Source of the DNA: Scalesia atractyloides
Taxonomy: Eukaryota; Streptophyta; Magnoliopsida; Asterales; Asteraceae
Direction: 5' to 3'
Assembly: GCA_947069175.1 (NCBI GenBank)
Contig: CAMTDV010001633.1
Span: 61,176,102-61,240,101, forward strand
DNA length: 64,000 nt
Below the pieces are notes generated by a model, which ran no database searches, was not told where the DNA came from, and saw nothing but the letters and a program-made list of their open reading frames with translations. Made by a program: the position numbers and the translations under genes. Below are positions 46,647 to 59,364 of the stretch, piece by piece (position 1 is the stretch's first letter; every line of letters begins with the position of its first letter).

Positions 46647-47869
46647 TGATGTGCTAAAAGTAGTTTAATAAAAAACAACTAAAATTAACCTAAATCTAGA
46701 CTCAAAGTAATGGGTTTATGGAAGTACCTTGCAAGAATCACTCCCTCACAGGATCTGAATCAAAGGTAGACCTGGACTTTTGGATAAACTTACTAGACAA
46801 TAGCCAATGGGTTACTCCCTAGGGAATATCCTACCTTACAGTTTAATGACTTAGACCAAGTAATAATGTCGCTCCTCACAGCTATTGACGATTAGCAGAA
46901 CGCTTGACTTTATAAGTTAATTGAATATCACTTCTAAGGTTTATTACGTAACTCAACCCTAAAGATTAAAGATTTATTATGTGATATAGAAACTCACCAA
47001 AACCTTAAATCTAGCAAGACTCTATTACGTGATAAAGACCGTCACCAAGAATCAAGCAAAGCGATGAATAACCAACAAATACTATCAAGCATGCATACGC
47101 ATCTAAACAAAAGACCAAGTCGCTTACAAACTCATAAACAATCCATAGCATCCATAAATCACATAAAAATCAAAACTTTAACACAATCGTTCATCTAATC
47201 TAGGTAGTCTATAAAAATTATCCAATCAAAGTCATGGAAAACATTGCAAATAAAGTAAGTTCAAGTATGCAAAACATAATAAAGATCAGATAACACAAAC
47301 GAGAACACCCGGATGACAGAATGACGACCAGAAGTTACTACACTCGATTATCTTCATCCGAATGCTTCAGCTACTACGAATCACTCCAAGAATGCTCCAA
47401 GTTCGCCCAAGTTTTCTCCCAATTCGTAATTAGGGTTTCATAATGATAAAAATTGCTTTTATACCCCCAAATCTCAGCTAATTTCAAACCCATCTGCAGA
47501 TAACACCCTCTCGCTGGCCGTGAGAGGGTTCTGACCATCCAGTCGCGGCCCGCGACCGTGTTAATAACGTCAGCATCAAATGAGTTTCTCGCGGGTGGCG
47601 AGAAGCAATGGCCCAGCTAGTCGCGGCCCGCCAGAAGGCAGTTTTTCTAGAATTCAATTCGTTTCGGCTCCCAAGCTCTCCAATCCATTCCAGGACTTTA
47701 CCAATTCGTATTTCTACTCAATTTTCACGCTTTTCAGCTACTTTAAGCTCATACGACCTACAAAACGCAATTGGATCAAAAGACTAACTATTCTACGGAA
47801 AATGAAACTAAAACTAATAAAGATTGTACAAACTATACACGAATAAACGATGTATTTTACGATACATCA
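46647..47869 (-). repeat. Athila-like 3' LTR (1223 bp, internally deleted)
   Basis: Matches 59365-61072 but lacks about 485 bp, joined at CAAAGTAAT/GGGTTTATGG. In the 5' LTR both break points carry TAAT, so the deletion used 4-bp microhomology. It retains hairpins near 47506-47528, 47544-47558 and 47586-47604. Confidence 0.9.
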
Positions 47870-47886
47870 AATATCCCCACTTTCTC
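47870..47886 (-). other. Polypurine tract, Athila-like element
   Basis: Minus strand reads GAGAAAGTGGGGATATT directly before the 3' LTR. Confidence 0.75.
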
Positions 47887-49245
47887 CTCGAAAAAGAATC
47901 TATGCAAATGGAATCAAAGACAAGCAACTACTAGAGACATGAGTTATTCATACTTATTAAAATCAAAACTTGCGTTAGCTGCGATTGCAAATATGTTTGT
48001 CCTCTTAAACCCAAAACTTGGTTCCAAGCCCTTATCATACAGATTTAGTTCAAGTGCAACCAGTTTACCTAGGGCCTCACACTAAAAGCCACAGTCTATC
48101 TAATCCCGCCTCAAGCTTACAGAACAAAAGGAACGATCACTGGACCAATTTCTAACCGTTTTATATCAAAATCAAAAGAATTTCAAACCAAATTCTTTTC
48201 TTTTCTCTTTATTACTTTTTTTCATTGAGCGTAGACAATGCTTTACCTAACCCAGAGGCATTCCGGCTGTAGAGTCGCTATCCCCAACTCGGATTACAAT
48301 AGGCTTCAGTAAATTTTTCTTTCCTATGCAACTTGATTTTACACATCCCAGAGGCATTCTAAGTCAGAGTCACCATCCCCAGCGAAGATTACGTAGGCCT
48401 GCGCTACTTTTCTTAGTTTCTAGCTCAAAATTTTTTTCTTTCTATTTTTTTCATGATTAAAAATTATGACGATTTTAACTTATAACGGCATTCCTTATAC
48501 TATTATTGGCGGTTTCGACTTCCCATTTTTCCTAGATGAGCCCCCACTAGCAAACCGGCAATTAGGTATATTAAGATCAAAGGAACCTAGAACTAAACCT
48601 CAGGCCTATTCACATATCCCAAACTAGGCACAAGCTCGACTACTTTAACTCATATTATTATTTGAACCCGAGTAGAAACCCATCTTTTCTATCACTTCCC
48701 GTTATATTTTTGCAAACTTCTTATTTCAAAAGACATTTTCTCAATTTTCCATTTTTTTTCTTTTTTTTTAACAATTCTACGACTACGACTCCTATCTACA
48801 CCAAATATCCCATTCCCACACTTAAAGATTGCATTGTCCCTAATGCAAAGACGAGACACGACTCTACCAACTACCTAGAAATTAAAATACTAAATAAAGA
48901 AATAAATATATATACAAAATATACAAGTGAAATGACTTAGCTGAATATAAATGCGAGAGTGTCAATGTACCAGTCAATTCCACAAACGCCCTCCAATCCG
49001 AACACGCTCAGCAAACAATTCCTAACTCTCGGACACGCGAACGGAAGCGGAAAAAATAAACACCATACCTATAAGCAAATAAACCTACTAACATAGCATA
49101 ATAAAAGTAACAATGTTTTCAACATCCTAAAGATCAACAAACCAAACATCCTACCCCAAACCATCCCAACCAAGTACCAAAGTATTCAAATTAGGGATAC
49201 AGACTGAGTTAGATTAAAAACAACATAAAAGAAAAATAAAAGATA
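47887..49245 (-). repeat. 3' non-coding region of the Athila-like element with a 97-bp direct repeat
   Basis: CCCAGAGGCATTC words start at 48250 and 48347; the following about 60 bp match imperfectly (AGAGTCGCTATCCCCA versus AGAGTCACCATCCCCA). No coding recognised. T-rich runs near 48220 and 48750-48770. Confidence 0.65.
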
Positions 49246-50754
49246 CTAGATAAAACACCACTGTTGCTGCCTCCAATCACTCGTCATCATCTGACTCCTC
49301 CGATCCCTGCTGGTAAACATGATACGTTTAACCCTTGCCAGATCACTCGGTCTTGCCTGTGGCTGCCTGAAGAACGGGGGAACCGCAAGATGCATACCCT
49401 CCATCATGTACCTCATACCATCCTCTAACCTCTGTTGATCCTGCTCGTGCATCCGACGACTCTCCATCATCACCTGCCTAACACCTCCAAACTGATCATC
49501 CACATAACCCCGCAAATCGCCGAAACCGGTCTCCATCCGATCATACAAAGAATCGAAAGTGAGGGGATCCGGACGTGGTGGTCTAATAGGATACTGAGGC
49601 GCCAGTATCTGTTGTCGGGTCCTTTGCTGATAACGTGGCGGAACAACTCGCTGAAGTGTTTCAGCTGCAGCGGACCCTGGGGGTGGTGGTACCTGTGGTC
49701 CATGACTCACATAGTCCCACTCTGGCGGGTTAGAATAAGTCAAAATACCCACAGCCTGTAGATCCTTAATCCTCATAAACCCCGGTGTCGGCCCCTCTCT
49801 CATCTTATCAGCCGGGTACCTACCAAACACACCTAAAATCTCCGCCAACCTGGTAATGTATGGACCACAATATATCCTAGCCCCAGAACCGCCCCTCCAT
49901 GGTCTCCTCGTCGACCATGCAAAGATAGTAGCCAAATTTGCAGGCCTCTGCTCCACCATACACATCAAGCAAAACAAACTAACCTCATTCACCTTGTTGT
50001 CACCTTGACCTCTCCCAACCAGTGTAGCTGCCAGAATCTTGTGAATAAAACGAAGAACTGGGTCGGTAATATCACTCGCTACCATGTTGTTCGAATAAGC
50101 AACCCTCGAGATAGTTCTCCAAAACCTGGACAACACAGTCGACTTAACACTGTAATCATGATCTTTCTTAAAAACCCCTTAAAGACTTGTGATAATATCA
50201 TGTGATTGCACTTCTTCTTCCGTGTAAAACTGCAATGCCACAGCAAATTGGGGGATGGTCATCTCGTAAGATTGTCGACCTAAAGCAAAAAACACCGCAT
50301 CTTTCTCAAAGAAATTCCCTTGTTTGTAGTCTAATGTTGAATGAAACTCAAGGGTAATCTCTTGGTATTGCCGAGCATCACAATCCAAAACTCTCCTGAA
50401 CCTCAGCCCTAACAAATGCTCGACTCGGGCCCTTGCCCCCAAACGATCCAACAAATCCCAATCTATCCTTCTAAACTTCAACAGGTCAACTGAAATCAAA
50501 GAACCCAACCTATCATACTCCCCTGAATTCAACTCGAACTGCAACAACGGGCTATCCACAAGCCTTGTACTCTGACCATGAGGGACTCCCAGGCCCCTAT
50601 AATCCACTTCCATATAGTGGATATACTCTTCTTGTAGTACCAGCTCCTCTGGAACACTTTGAGGGTGAGCCGTGGGGCCCCTTTTCCTGCCCCTCTTACT
50701 CGACAAGCCTTCACCTGACATTTGCAAAACAATTATATTTGACAAACAAAGCAA
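49246..50754 (-). pseudogene. Additional ORF after pol, Athila-type ORF protein, one in-frame stop
   Basis: ATG of MSGEGLSSKRGRKRG lies near 50721. Coding runs to a TAA at 50179-50181 and continues in the same frame to 49246. Recognisable plant retroelement words: EKDAVFFALGRQSYEM, QFYTEEEVQS, TDPVLRFIHKILAATLVGRG, YCGPYITRLAEILGVF. From memory these belong to the protein family found next to Athila pol genes (Athila ORF-1 or putative plant transposon protein type). It stands where envelope-like genes occur in some relatives, but no signal peptide, transmembrane segment or cleavage site is seen, so env is not claimed. Function unknown. Confidence 0.7.
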
Positions 50755-52127
50755 AGCAGGTCATTATTAGTCACAAACTATTTTTGAGATTTTAAATTTT
50801 TTATATATATATATATCAACCGTATAGCATTTCTTTCGCGGTTGATACCGACACTAAACAAATAATAAAAGACCGGGTTACCGTTTACAAAAGCATAAGT
50901 CATAAACAACTTTGCCTGAATGGAGATTGAGTACGGGCGAAGTGTTTTGTACCTATACGTGCATATAAGTAACCCATGACCAACTAACACTAAGACTACT
51001 AGACTCAAAATACACGACTCAATGTACACTACCCCCTTCCGGCACTTTAATTGTCCTCAATTAAAACTCAAGTGCCAAAACAAACTAACATTGAGTGCTA
51101 AAGTTAAAAGCTTTAATGTCGTAATTAGCGAAACGGGTCAAAAGTTAAGTTATAAACACAAGTTTAGCTCAAAAAATGACCAACCCGAATCCCCACACTC
51201 AATGTTACTACACCTCAAACCTATGGCTGTCACAAAACTTGAACCAATCAACCCCAAACCAGCCTTTCCGCAACCTGCATTATGCTAAACTAGCCAAACC
51301 GAACCATTCGCAACCTCAAACAAGCTCTAAACGTACCCAAACACAAGACTAGAACAAGACCCGACACAAAATCTAACCCTAAATTAAATAAAAACTAAAA
51401 TGATCGACTCATAGTACAAAAATTACAAGAAAACATACCTTGGATTTGAGTTAGACAAGAGAAACTAAAAAAAATCCGGTTGTAACTTGAAACCCTCATG
51501 AAAATCCCAAATGGATGGCGAATGGTTGAAGAATGATGGTGGAAATAAGTGGAATAACGGTTATGGGTGAATAGGGGTGGTTGATTTGAGTGAAAATGGC
51601 TGAAATTCGGAGATGTATTGTGGTTTTTGGTGGTGTTCGGCGGGTTGGAGGAGATGAAGTGAGGCAAAAAGGGTGAAATTAGGGTTACAAATGGGGTTCG
51701 GCTGCAGATAAGGATAGTCGGGGGCCGCGAGCGGATAGGCTCAGGGAGTCGCGTCCCGCGACCGTCAAAATGACGTCAGCTTCTATTAGTCGCTCGCAGG
51801 CGGCGAGCGGTTTAGATGGTGATACTCGCGCCCTTCCAGAAGGCAAATTTCACAGAAAGTTTCGAAATTTCCACCAGTTCATGCCTTAGAAAAATTTTCA
51901 CAACTTAACCAAACCCCCCAAAACACCACCTAAATTTTTCTAACTCTGGAACTTACCTGGAACTCGATTTTCTCCTCATTCCCTGCATATTCTGGGTATA
52001 GAATTCCTGCAAAAATACTCAAAAACACAAACAAAGACCGACAAACTACCAAAGAAAACCGTTAGTACGGAAAATAAACAAAAAAACAACTGGTACAAAC
52101 TTTACACTTGGGCCGATGCTCAAGACA
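50755..52127 (-). other. Spacer between pol and the extra ORF; contains an LTR-like hairpin module
   Basis: No coding seen. At 51700-51870 a GC-rich module repeats features of the LTR (60700-60850): GTCGCG-TCC-CGCGAC (51748-51762), TGACGTCA (51771-51778), CGCTCGC-AGGCG-GCGAGCG (51791-51809), then CCAGAAGGCA. Orientation is the same as in the LTR. TA repeat near 50803-50816. Confidence 0.7.
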
Positions 52128-55100
52128 CTAAGTGGTGGTGTTAGACATGTCTTCGAGAGGAGTTACCTCCTTCTCGGTGTTATCGATCGGGCCACCTAAA
52201 TAGTGCTTCAACCTATGGCCATTCACCTTCCAAATACATCCATCGACTTCGTTTAGCAACTCGACCGCTCCATGTGGGAAAACTTCTCTAACTATATATG
52301 ATCCCGTCCATTTCTACCTCAACTTCCCGGGAAACAATTTCAACCTCGAATTATAAAGGAGTACCTTGTCGCCAACCGAAAATTCCTTCAACTTTTTCAA
52401 CCTTCGATCATGCAAAGCTTTCGACTTTTCCTTAATACTCCATGAGCGTTCATAAGCCGCATCTCGAAGCGCTTCCAGCTCATGGATTTGAAATATCTAC
52501 GCCTAGCTGCTTCGGTCAAATCTAGGTTCACGGTTTTAAGGGCCCACAGTGCCCTATTCTCCAACTCAACGGGAAGATGGCATGCTTTGCCATACACGAT
52601 CATAAACGGAGTGGTCCCTAAAGGTGTCTTGTAGGCGGTACAAAATGCCCACAAAGCATCATCAAGCTTGTCGGACCAATCCTTTCTAGACTTCCCTACC
52701 GTCTTTTCTAAAATTCTCTTCACTCCCCTATTTGCATTCTCAACTTGCCCACTCGTTTGCGGATGATATGCGGTTGCAAAACGATGAGTAACTCCATATC
52801 TCTCCAATGCCTTCTCCATCACGGCATTACAAAAATATGATCCGCGGTCGCTAATGAGAGCTCTAGGTGTACCGAACCTAGTAAACAACTTCTTGAGAAA
52901 TTTCACCACCACTCGGGCGTCGTTTGTGGGCAAAGCTTGAGCTTCAACCCACTTCGAGACGTAATCGATTGCCACGAGTATGTACCGATTCCCACTAGAG
53001 GGGGGAAACGGTCCCGTGAAGTCAATGCCCCAAACGTCAAATATCTCTAGGACTTGGATTGGATGTTGGGCATTTCATTCCTGGATGAAATATTGATGGT
53101 ACGTTGGCAAGCATCACAATTCCTAATAAACTCTACCGCGTCATCTACTATCGTGGGCCAATAGAACCCACAATCAAAAACCTTTTGTGCGGTAACGTGC
53201 GCACCATGATGACCATCGGTTAATCCTTCATGAACATGCCTAAGAATCTCTCTACCCTCCTCTGTCGCGACACATCTCCTAAGGACTCGGTCACCTCCTA
53301 TCCTAAAAAGGAATGGATCATCCCATATGTACTTTCTTGTGTCCCTAAACAACTTCTTCTTCTGTTGGGCATTCATATCCCCCACGACATACCCATTTGC
53401 CAAATAATTCGCTAAGTCACTAAACCAAGGCAACCCCTCTCTCTCCGCCTCTACAAAATCTATGGTCTCATGTGGGAATCTATCTCCTATCGCTTCCTCA
53501 CGAATTTTCTCTCTATTCGGATCCTCTAGCCTCGACAAGTGATCAGCTGCTAAATTCTCAGCCCCCCTTTTGTCCCTAATCTTAATGTAAAACTCAGAAA
53601 GCAATAGAATCCACTGGATAAGTCAGGGTTTAGCGTCTTTCTTTTGGAAGAGAAAACGCAAGGCGGAATGATCAGTGAAGACGACGGTTTTGGAAAGCAC
53701 GAGATAAGATCGAAATTTATCGAAAGCGAATACTACGGCTAAGAGCTCTTTCTCCGTAGTGGTGTAGTTCTCTTGAGCATCATTTAACGTTTTGCTCGCG
53801 TAGTAAATTGGATGAAAGTGCTTATCCTTTCTTTGTCCTAAAACCGCACCTACGGCATAGTCACTCGCATCGCACATTAGCTCGAACGGCAAGCTCCAGT
53901 CGGGCGAGATAAGAATGGGGGCACTAACAAGCTTCTCCTTCAAAAAGGTAAAATCTTTAAGACACTCCTCGTCGAAGACGAAAGGGACATCTTTCTCCAA
54001 AAGACGGGTCATGGGGCGCGTGATCTTAGCGAAATCCTTAATGAAACGCCTATAGAAACCCGCATGACCAAGAAAACTCCTAATCGATTTAACATTTGTA
54101 GGTGGGGGTAAACGGCTAATGGTATCTATCTTGGCCCTATCAACCTCTATCCCTACTCTCGAGATTTTGTGTCCCAACACACTCCCTTCTGTCACCATAA
54201 AGTGACACTTCTCTAAATTCAATATCAACTTCGTCTCTATGCACCTCTTCATCATTCGCTCTAAATTACCTAAACAATGGTCAAAGAATCACCGTAGACT
54301 TAGAAATCATCCATAAAGACCTCCATAGTACTCTCAACCATGTCTTGAAAGATCGCGACCATGCACCGCTGAAACGTAGTCGGTGCATTACATAATCCGA
54401 AGGGCATGCGCCAGTACGCATATGTGCCATAAGGACATGTAAAAGAAGTTTTCTCTTGGTCCTCCGGGACGATTGGGATTTGGAAGTAACCGGAAAAACC
54501 ATCTAGAAAACAATAGAATTGACGACCCGCGAGACGCTCGAGCATTTGATGGATGAACGGTCGAGGAAAGTGGTCCTTTCGGGTGGCGTCATTGAGCTTT
54601 TGGTAGTCAATACACACACGCCAACTGGTGACCGTACGGGAAGGAATAAGCTCATTTTTCTCGTTCATGACAAGAGTCATCCCACCCTTCTTAGGGACGA
54701 CTTGAGTGGGACTAACCCACGAGGAATCGGATATTGGATATATTAGCACGGCCTCCATCAACTTAATCACCTCCTTCCTAACCACTTCCTTCATGTTAGG
54801 ATTTAGACGCCTTTGAGGTTGCACTACCGGTTTGAATTCGTCTTCCATGAGAATCCGGTGTGTGCAAAACGTGGGGCTAATCCCTTGATATCGGACAATC
54901 TCCAAGTTATGGCATCTTTGTGCTCCCGAAGCACCTCAACTAGCCTACCCTTCTCCTCCTCCGTCAATTTAGAAGAGATGATGATGGGCAAACTAGACTC
55001 CTCTCCTAAGAAAGCATACTCTAGATGGGAAGGAAGAACCTTGAGCTCTAAAGGTGCTAACTCTAAGGGTTTACTCTCTACCTCTTCCCTAACCTCACAC

Positions 55101-57745
55101 AACTCTAAAATTTCCGGAATCCACTCCGGATCATTCCCAACTCCCTCATCCTCACTTTCAAACTCAATCTCATCTCCACCTACGAGATCACTCCCACTAA
55201 TGTAACTGACACACTGATCAACAAATGACATGAAGGAATCTAAAAAGTAGACGGAATGACACAGACCGCTATGATCGTCACTATCACTAGGGTGTTGCAT
55301 GGCTCTATCTATCTCGAATGTGACAATCTCGTCACCCACACGAAGTGAGATCTTACCGTAATAGACATCAATGATTGCCTTGGTGGTTCGAAGGAAAGGA
55401 CGACCTAGAATGATTGGAACCTTTTCTTCGGCTTCCATGTCGAGGACAACAAAATCAACCGGAAATACGAACTTATCGACCTTGACTAAGAGATTCTCGA
55501 TGATACCTCTAGGATACTTGACCGACCGATCGGCCAATGACAACGACATACGTGTGGGTATAAGCTCTCCTAGACCTGAACGCTCGTAAAGTGAGAATGG
55601 CATCAAGTTGATGCTAGCTCCTAAATCGGCTAGGGCATGAGCGGGAGCAACGGCGCCCTCGAAAAAGCATGGAATGGTGAAGGTGCCCCAATCGGTTAGT
55701 TTCTCCGGTAGCTTGTTCAAAACCACCGCCGAACAACCGCCGGTCAATGGAATGTTCGACAACTCATCTAGCCTATCTTTCCGCTTGAGAAGATATTTTA
55801 GGAATTTCGCATATTTAGGCATGGATTGCAAGGCCTCGATGAACGGAAGATTTATCTTTAATTGCTTAAACATCTCTAAGAAGTGCCCGTATTCCCTAGC
55901 ATATTTCTGATGCTTGAGACGAGCGGGATATGGAACACACGAATGATCAACAAAACGGGATGGCTTGGCTCCTACTGGTTGTTTTTCTACTCTCTTTTCT
56001 ACTTGAGGCTCCTCGGTTTGTGCGGTACTTGCTGGGACTAGCCTATCGTGCACCTTACCGGGAGCTTCCATCTCTATCTCCTCATCTACCTCCTCCTCAC
56101 TCTCTACTTCTACACTCTCCCTAACTACCTCTCCTAGATTCCTACCGCTCCTAGTAGTGATGGCCTTGGCCGAATGATTGGCCGGATTCTGGTAAGTGTT
56201 ACCTGAGAACTGACCAGAAGGGTATTCTTGCAACTGTTTGGAAATACCACCTAATTGTCTTTGAAGATCTAAAAGAGCCGCCTGTTGGTTTTTATTGTGA
56301 AGTTCTTGATTCTTCTTTAAGTTTTCTTGACTTTTCACGAAACCATTAAGATCATTTAAGGCTTTCTGAGTGGCTTGATCCTTAACCATGATTTGAGCAA
56401 ACATCTCCTTGATCCTACTAATATCTTAGGCCTTTTCACTACCCTGACCCTCTTGATTCGACCCCGAGTGACCAAACTGCCCCTGTTGATTAGAACCTGA
56501 ACCAGTGAACAAACCCTGCCCCCTGTTCTGATACTGACCAGATGAGAAACCAGGAGGATTACTGGAAGAGCGGGAGTTATTATTATTTTTGTTTCGCCAG
56601 TTAGGGTTATAATTTGATTTATTGCTAAACTGACCCCTATTCTGACCGGCTATGAACTCTACATGCTCTAACGTAATGGTGGGACAATCTACGGTATCAT
56701 GACCCCCTCGACAAAGCTCACACCTATCGACCTTTTTCTTAATCTCATAAAGCTCCTTTGTGAAAGTTTTCTCCATCCGATCTAGCGCAGCAGCCACCGT
56801 TGACTCCAAGCCAACTTGGTTCACCCCTCGAGTAGTCGAAGAGGTGCTAGTAACAGGAATGGAATTCCTGCCGGTGGTGCTATAGTCTATTTCGGAATGG
56901 TCAAATCTCTCAAACAGATCATTACACTCAGCTGTCGATTTCTTTCCCATGAGTTGCCCTCCAGCCGAAGTGTCAAACCGGGCCCGGATCTCTGGGGTGA
57001 GACCATTGTAGAACTTTTCTAGAAGTGCCCAATCAGACAAGCCATGCTGTGAACAACGAGCAAGTAGGGTTTGGAACCTTTCCCAGGCCAGGTGGTACGG
57101 CTCATCAGGGTCCATTCGGAACGAATGAATCTGATCGCGTATACGGGATGCCTTGGCGGGTTGGTAATATTTAGCTAAGAAGGCATCTCGTAACCCGGCC
57201 CAAGTAGTGAAAGAACCTGATGGCTGCGAATCAAACCAGACGGCTGTGCGGCCAGCAAGTGAGAATGGGAAGACCTGTAAATAACGCGCATCAGCGCTGA
57301 CACCTTCAATGGAGAAAGTGCCGCAGATAAGAGTGATGCGGTTGATGTGAGCCGGCGCGTCCTCAACATCACGATCGTGAAATTGACAAGAGTTGGTAAT
57401 AGCGGTCATGATATAGGATGGGATCTGCCAGGACTTTTCGTTGGTGATTTCGGGTAGGCGGATGGGTGAGCGAGCACCGGTGAAGTCGGTGTTTGCTTGT
57501 TGGTGAACGGTTCGGTTGGCCATTTGGACAACGGATGGTGGCCTTTGGGGACGGGAGGGTGGTGGGGAGTTTTTGTGGGGACGACTTCGGAGTGAAGTCA
57601 AAGTTCGGTAGTTTAGATTGGGGTGTAGAGTCAGAATGGGTGGAAGATGATGGTAAACGAGAAGGAAGACTTGTCCGTAGGTGGCTTCGGCGGAGGACCT
57701 TGCGAGCGTGTATGGGGCATCCACTGAAAAACCAAAAACAAACAA
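52128..57745 (-). pseudogene. Athila-like gag-pol polyprotein, several lesions
   Basis: Read right to left. The frame opens at 57745; the likely gag start is ATG 57523 (MANRTVHQQANTDF). Gag includes YLQVFPFSLAGRTAVWF and zinc knuckle CELCRGGHDTVDC (one residue shorter than canonical). A single TAA at 56426-56428 separates it from the in-frame continuation. Protease ALADLGASINLMP with DLG as usual for Athila; RT with FMDDF near 54310; RNase H CDASDYAVGAVLGQ; integrase H2C2 (HVHEGLTDGHHGAH, CDACQ) and DDE region (ISDRGSYFC, HPQTSGQVENANR); final stop 52130-52128. Lesions: frameshift near 54895, stop just after FMDDF plus a 1-base loss, TGA near 53620 where Arg is expected, frame changes near 53045 and 52480, TAG near 52315. 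Confidence 0.9.
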
Positions 57746-57881
57746 GTAAGAAGACTCTATAAAAGACTCGACACAACAAAAAAAAACGAAATTATATTAG
57801 ACTCCTACGACTCAAACACGACGAATAGCACGTACGATATCAAGAAAGTCAAAACAAAGTAATTAACGCAATCGCCAAGAG

Positions 57882-57899
57882 TCCCCAGCAACGGCGCCA
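57882..57899 (-). other. Primer binding site copy 1, Athila-like (tRNA-Asp type)
   Basis: Minus strand TGGCGCCGTTGCTGGGGA, complementary to the 3' end expected of tRNA-Asp. It lies seven bases from a TGATATGC LTR end copy at 57906. Confidence 0.85.
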
Positions 57900-58609
57900 A
57901 AAACTTGATATGCTAAAAGTAGTTTAATAAAACAACTAAAATTAACCTAAATCTAGACTCAAAGTAATACTCTAGACTCACTAAAACGAACTAAACTACT
58001 AACTGGCAAGTGTACTGATCGACTCTAGTATAGCTAAAGTAAGTCCGGATATCGAACCCATAAGACTCTACTGATTGAATTAACTACTTTATTTAGACTC
58101 TAACAGACACGGACTGAAATGATGTTGTGATTTTATGGGCGGGGGGGGGGGGGTTCTAACAATTTCCTAAAAAAAATAATTTAAAAACTAACTAAGATTA
58201 ACTAAGTTAACTAAACGAATTGCTTTGTTGGTGAACGGTTCGGTTGGCCATTTGGACAACGGATGGTGGCCTTTGGGGACGGGAGGGTGGTGGGGAGTTT
58301 TGTGGGGATGACTTCGGAGTGAAGTCAAAGTTCGGTAGTTTAGATTGGGGTGTAGAGTCAGAATGGGTGGAAGATGATGGTAAACGAGAAGGAAGACTTG
58401 TCCGTAGGTGGCTTCGGCGGAGGACCTTGCGAGCGTGTATGGGGCATCCACTGAAAAACCAAAAACAAACAAGTAAGAAGACTCTATAAAAGACTCGACA
58501 CAACAAAAAAAACACGAAATTATATTAGACTCCTACGACTCAAACACGACAAATAGCACGTACGATATCAAGAAAGTCAAAACAAAGTAATTAACGCAAT
58601 CGCCAAGAG

Positions 58610-58627
58610 TCCCCAGCAACGGCGCCA
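58610..58627 (-). other. Primer binding site copy 2
   Basis: Same 18 bases as copy 1, adjacent to the LTR end copy starting 58634. Confidence 0.85.
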
Positions 58628-59340
58628 AAAACTTGATATGCTTAAAGTAGTTTAATAAAACAACTAAAATTAACCTAAATCTAGACTCAAAGTAATACTC
58701 TAGACTAACTAAAACGAACTAAACTACTAACCGGCAAGTGTACTGATCGACTCTAGTATAGCTAAAGTAAGTCCGGATATCGAACCCATAAGACTCTTCT
58801 GATTGAATTAACTACTTTATTTAGACTCTAACAGACACGGACTGAAATGATGTTGTGATTTTATGGGCGGGGGGGGGGGGGGGGTTCTAACAATTTCCTA
58901 AAAAAAATAATTTAAAAACTAACTAAGATTAACTAAGTTAACTAAACGAATTGCTTTGTTGGTGAACGGTTCGGTTGGCCATTTGGACAACGGATGGTGG
59001 CCTTTGGGGACGGGAGGGTGGTGGGGAGTTTTGTGGGGACGACTTCGGAGTGAAGTCAAAGTTCGGTAGTTTAGATTGGGGTGTAGAGTCAGAATGGGTG
59101 GAAGATGATGGTAAACGAGAAGGAAGACTTGTCCGTAGGTGGCTTCGGCGGAGGACCTTGCGAGCGTGTATGGGGCATCCACTGAAAAACCAAAAACAAA
59201 CAAGTAAGAAGACTCTATAAAAGACTCGACACAACAAAAAAAAAACGAAATTATATTAGACTCCTACGACTCAAACACGACAAATAGCACGTATGATATC
59301 AAGAAAGTCAAAACAAAGTAATTAACGCAATCGCCAAGAG

Positions 59341-59358
59341 TCCCCAGCAACGGCGCCA
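59341..59358 (-). other. Primer binding site copy 3 (next to the complete 5' LTR)
   Basis: Same 18 bases, next to the LTR edge at 59365. Only this copy borders a complete LTR. Confidence 0.87.
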
Positions 59359-59364
59359 AAAACT

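Noticed and set aside
49246..50754. Envelope gene
   Set aside because: Position fits but no signal peptide, transmembrane segment or cleavage motif is visible.
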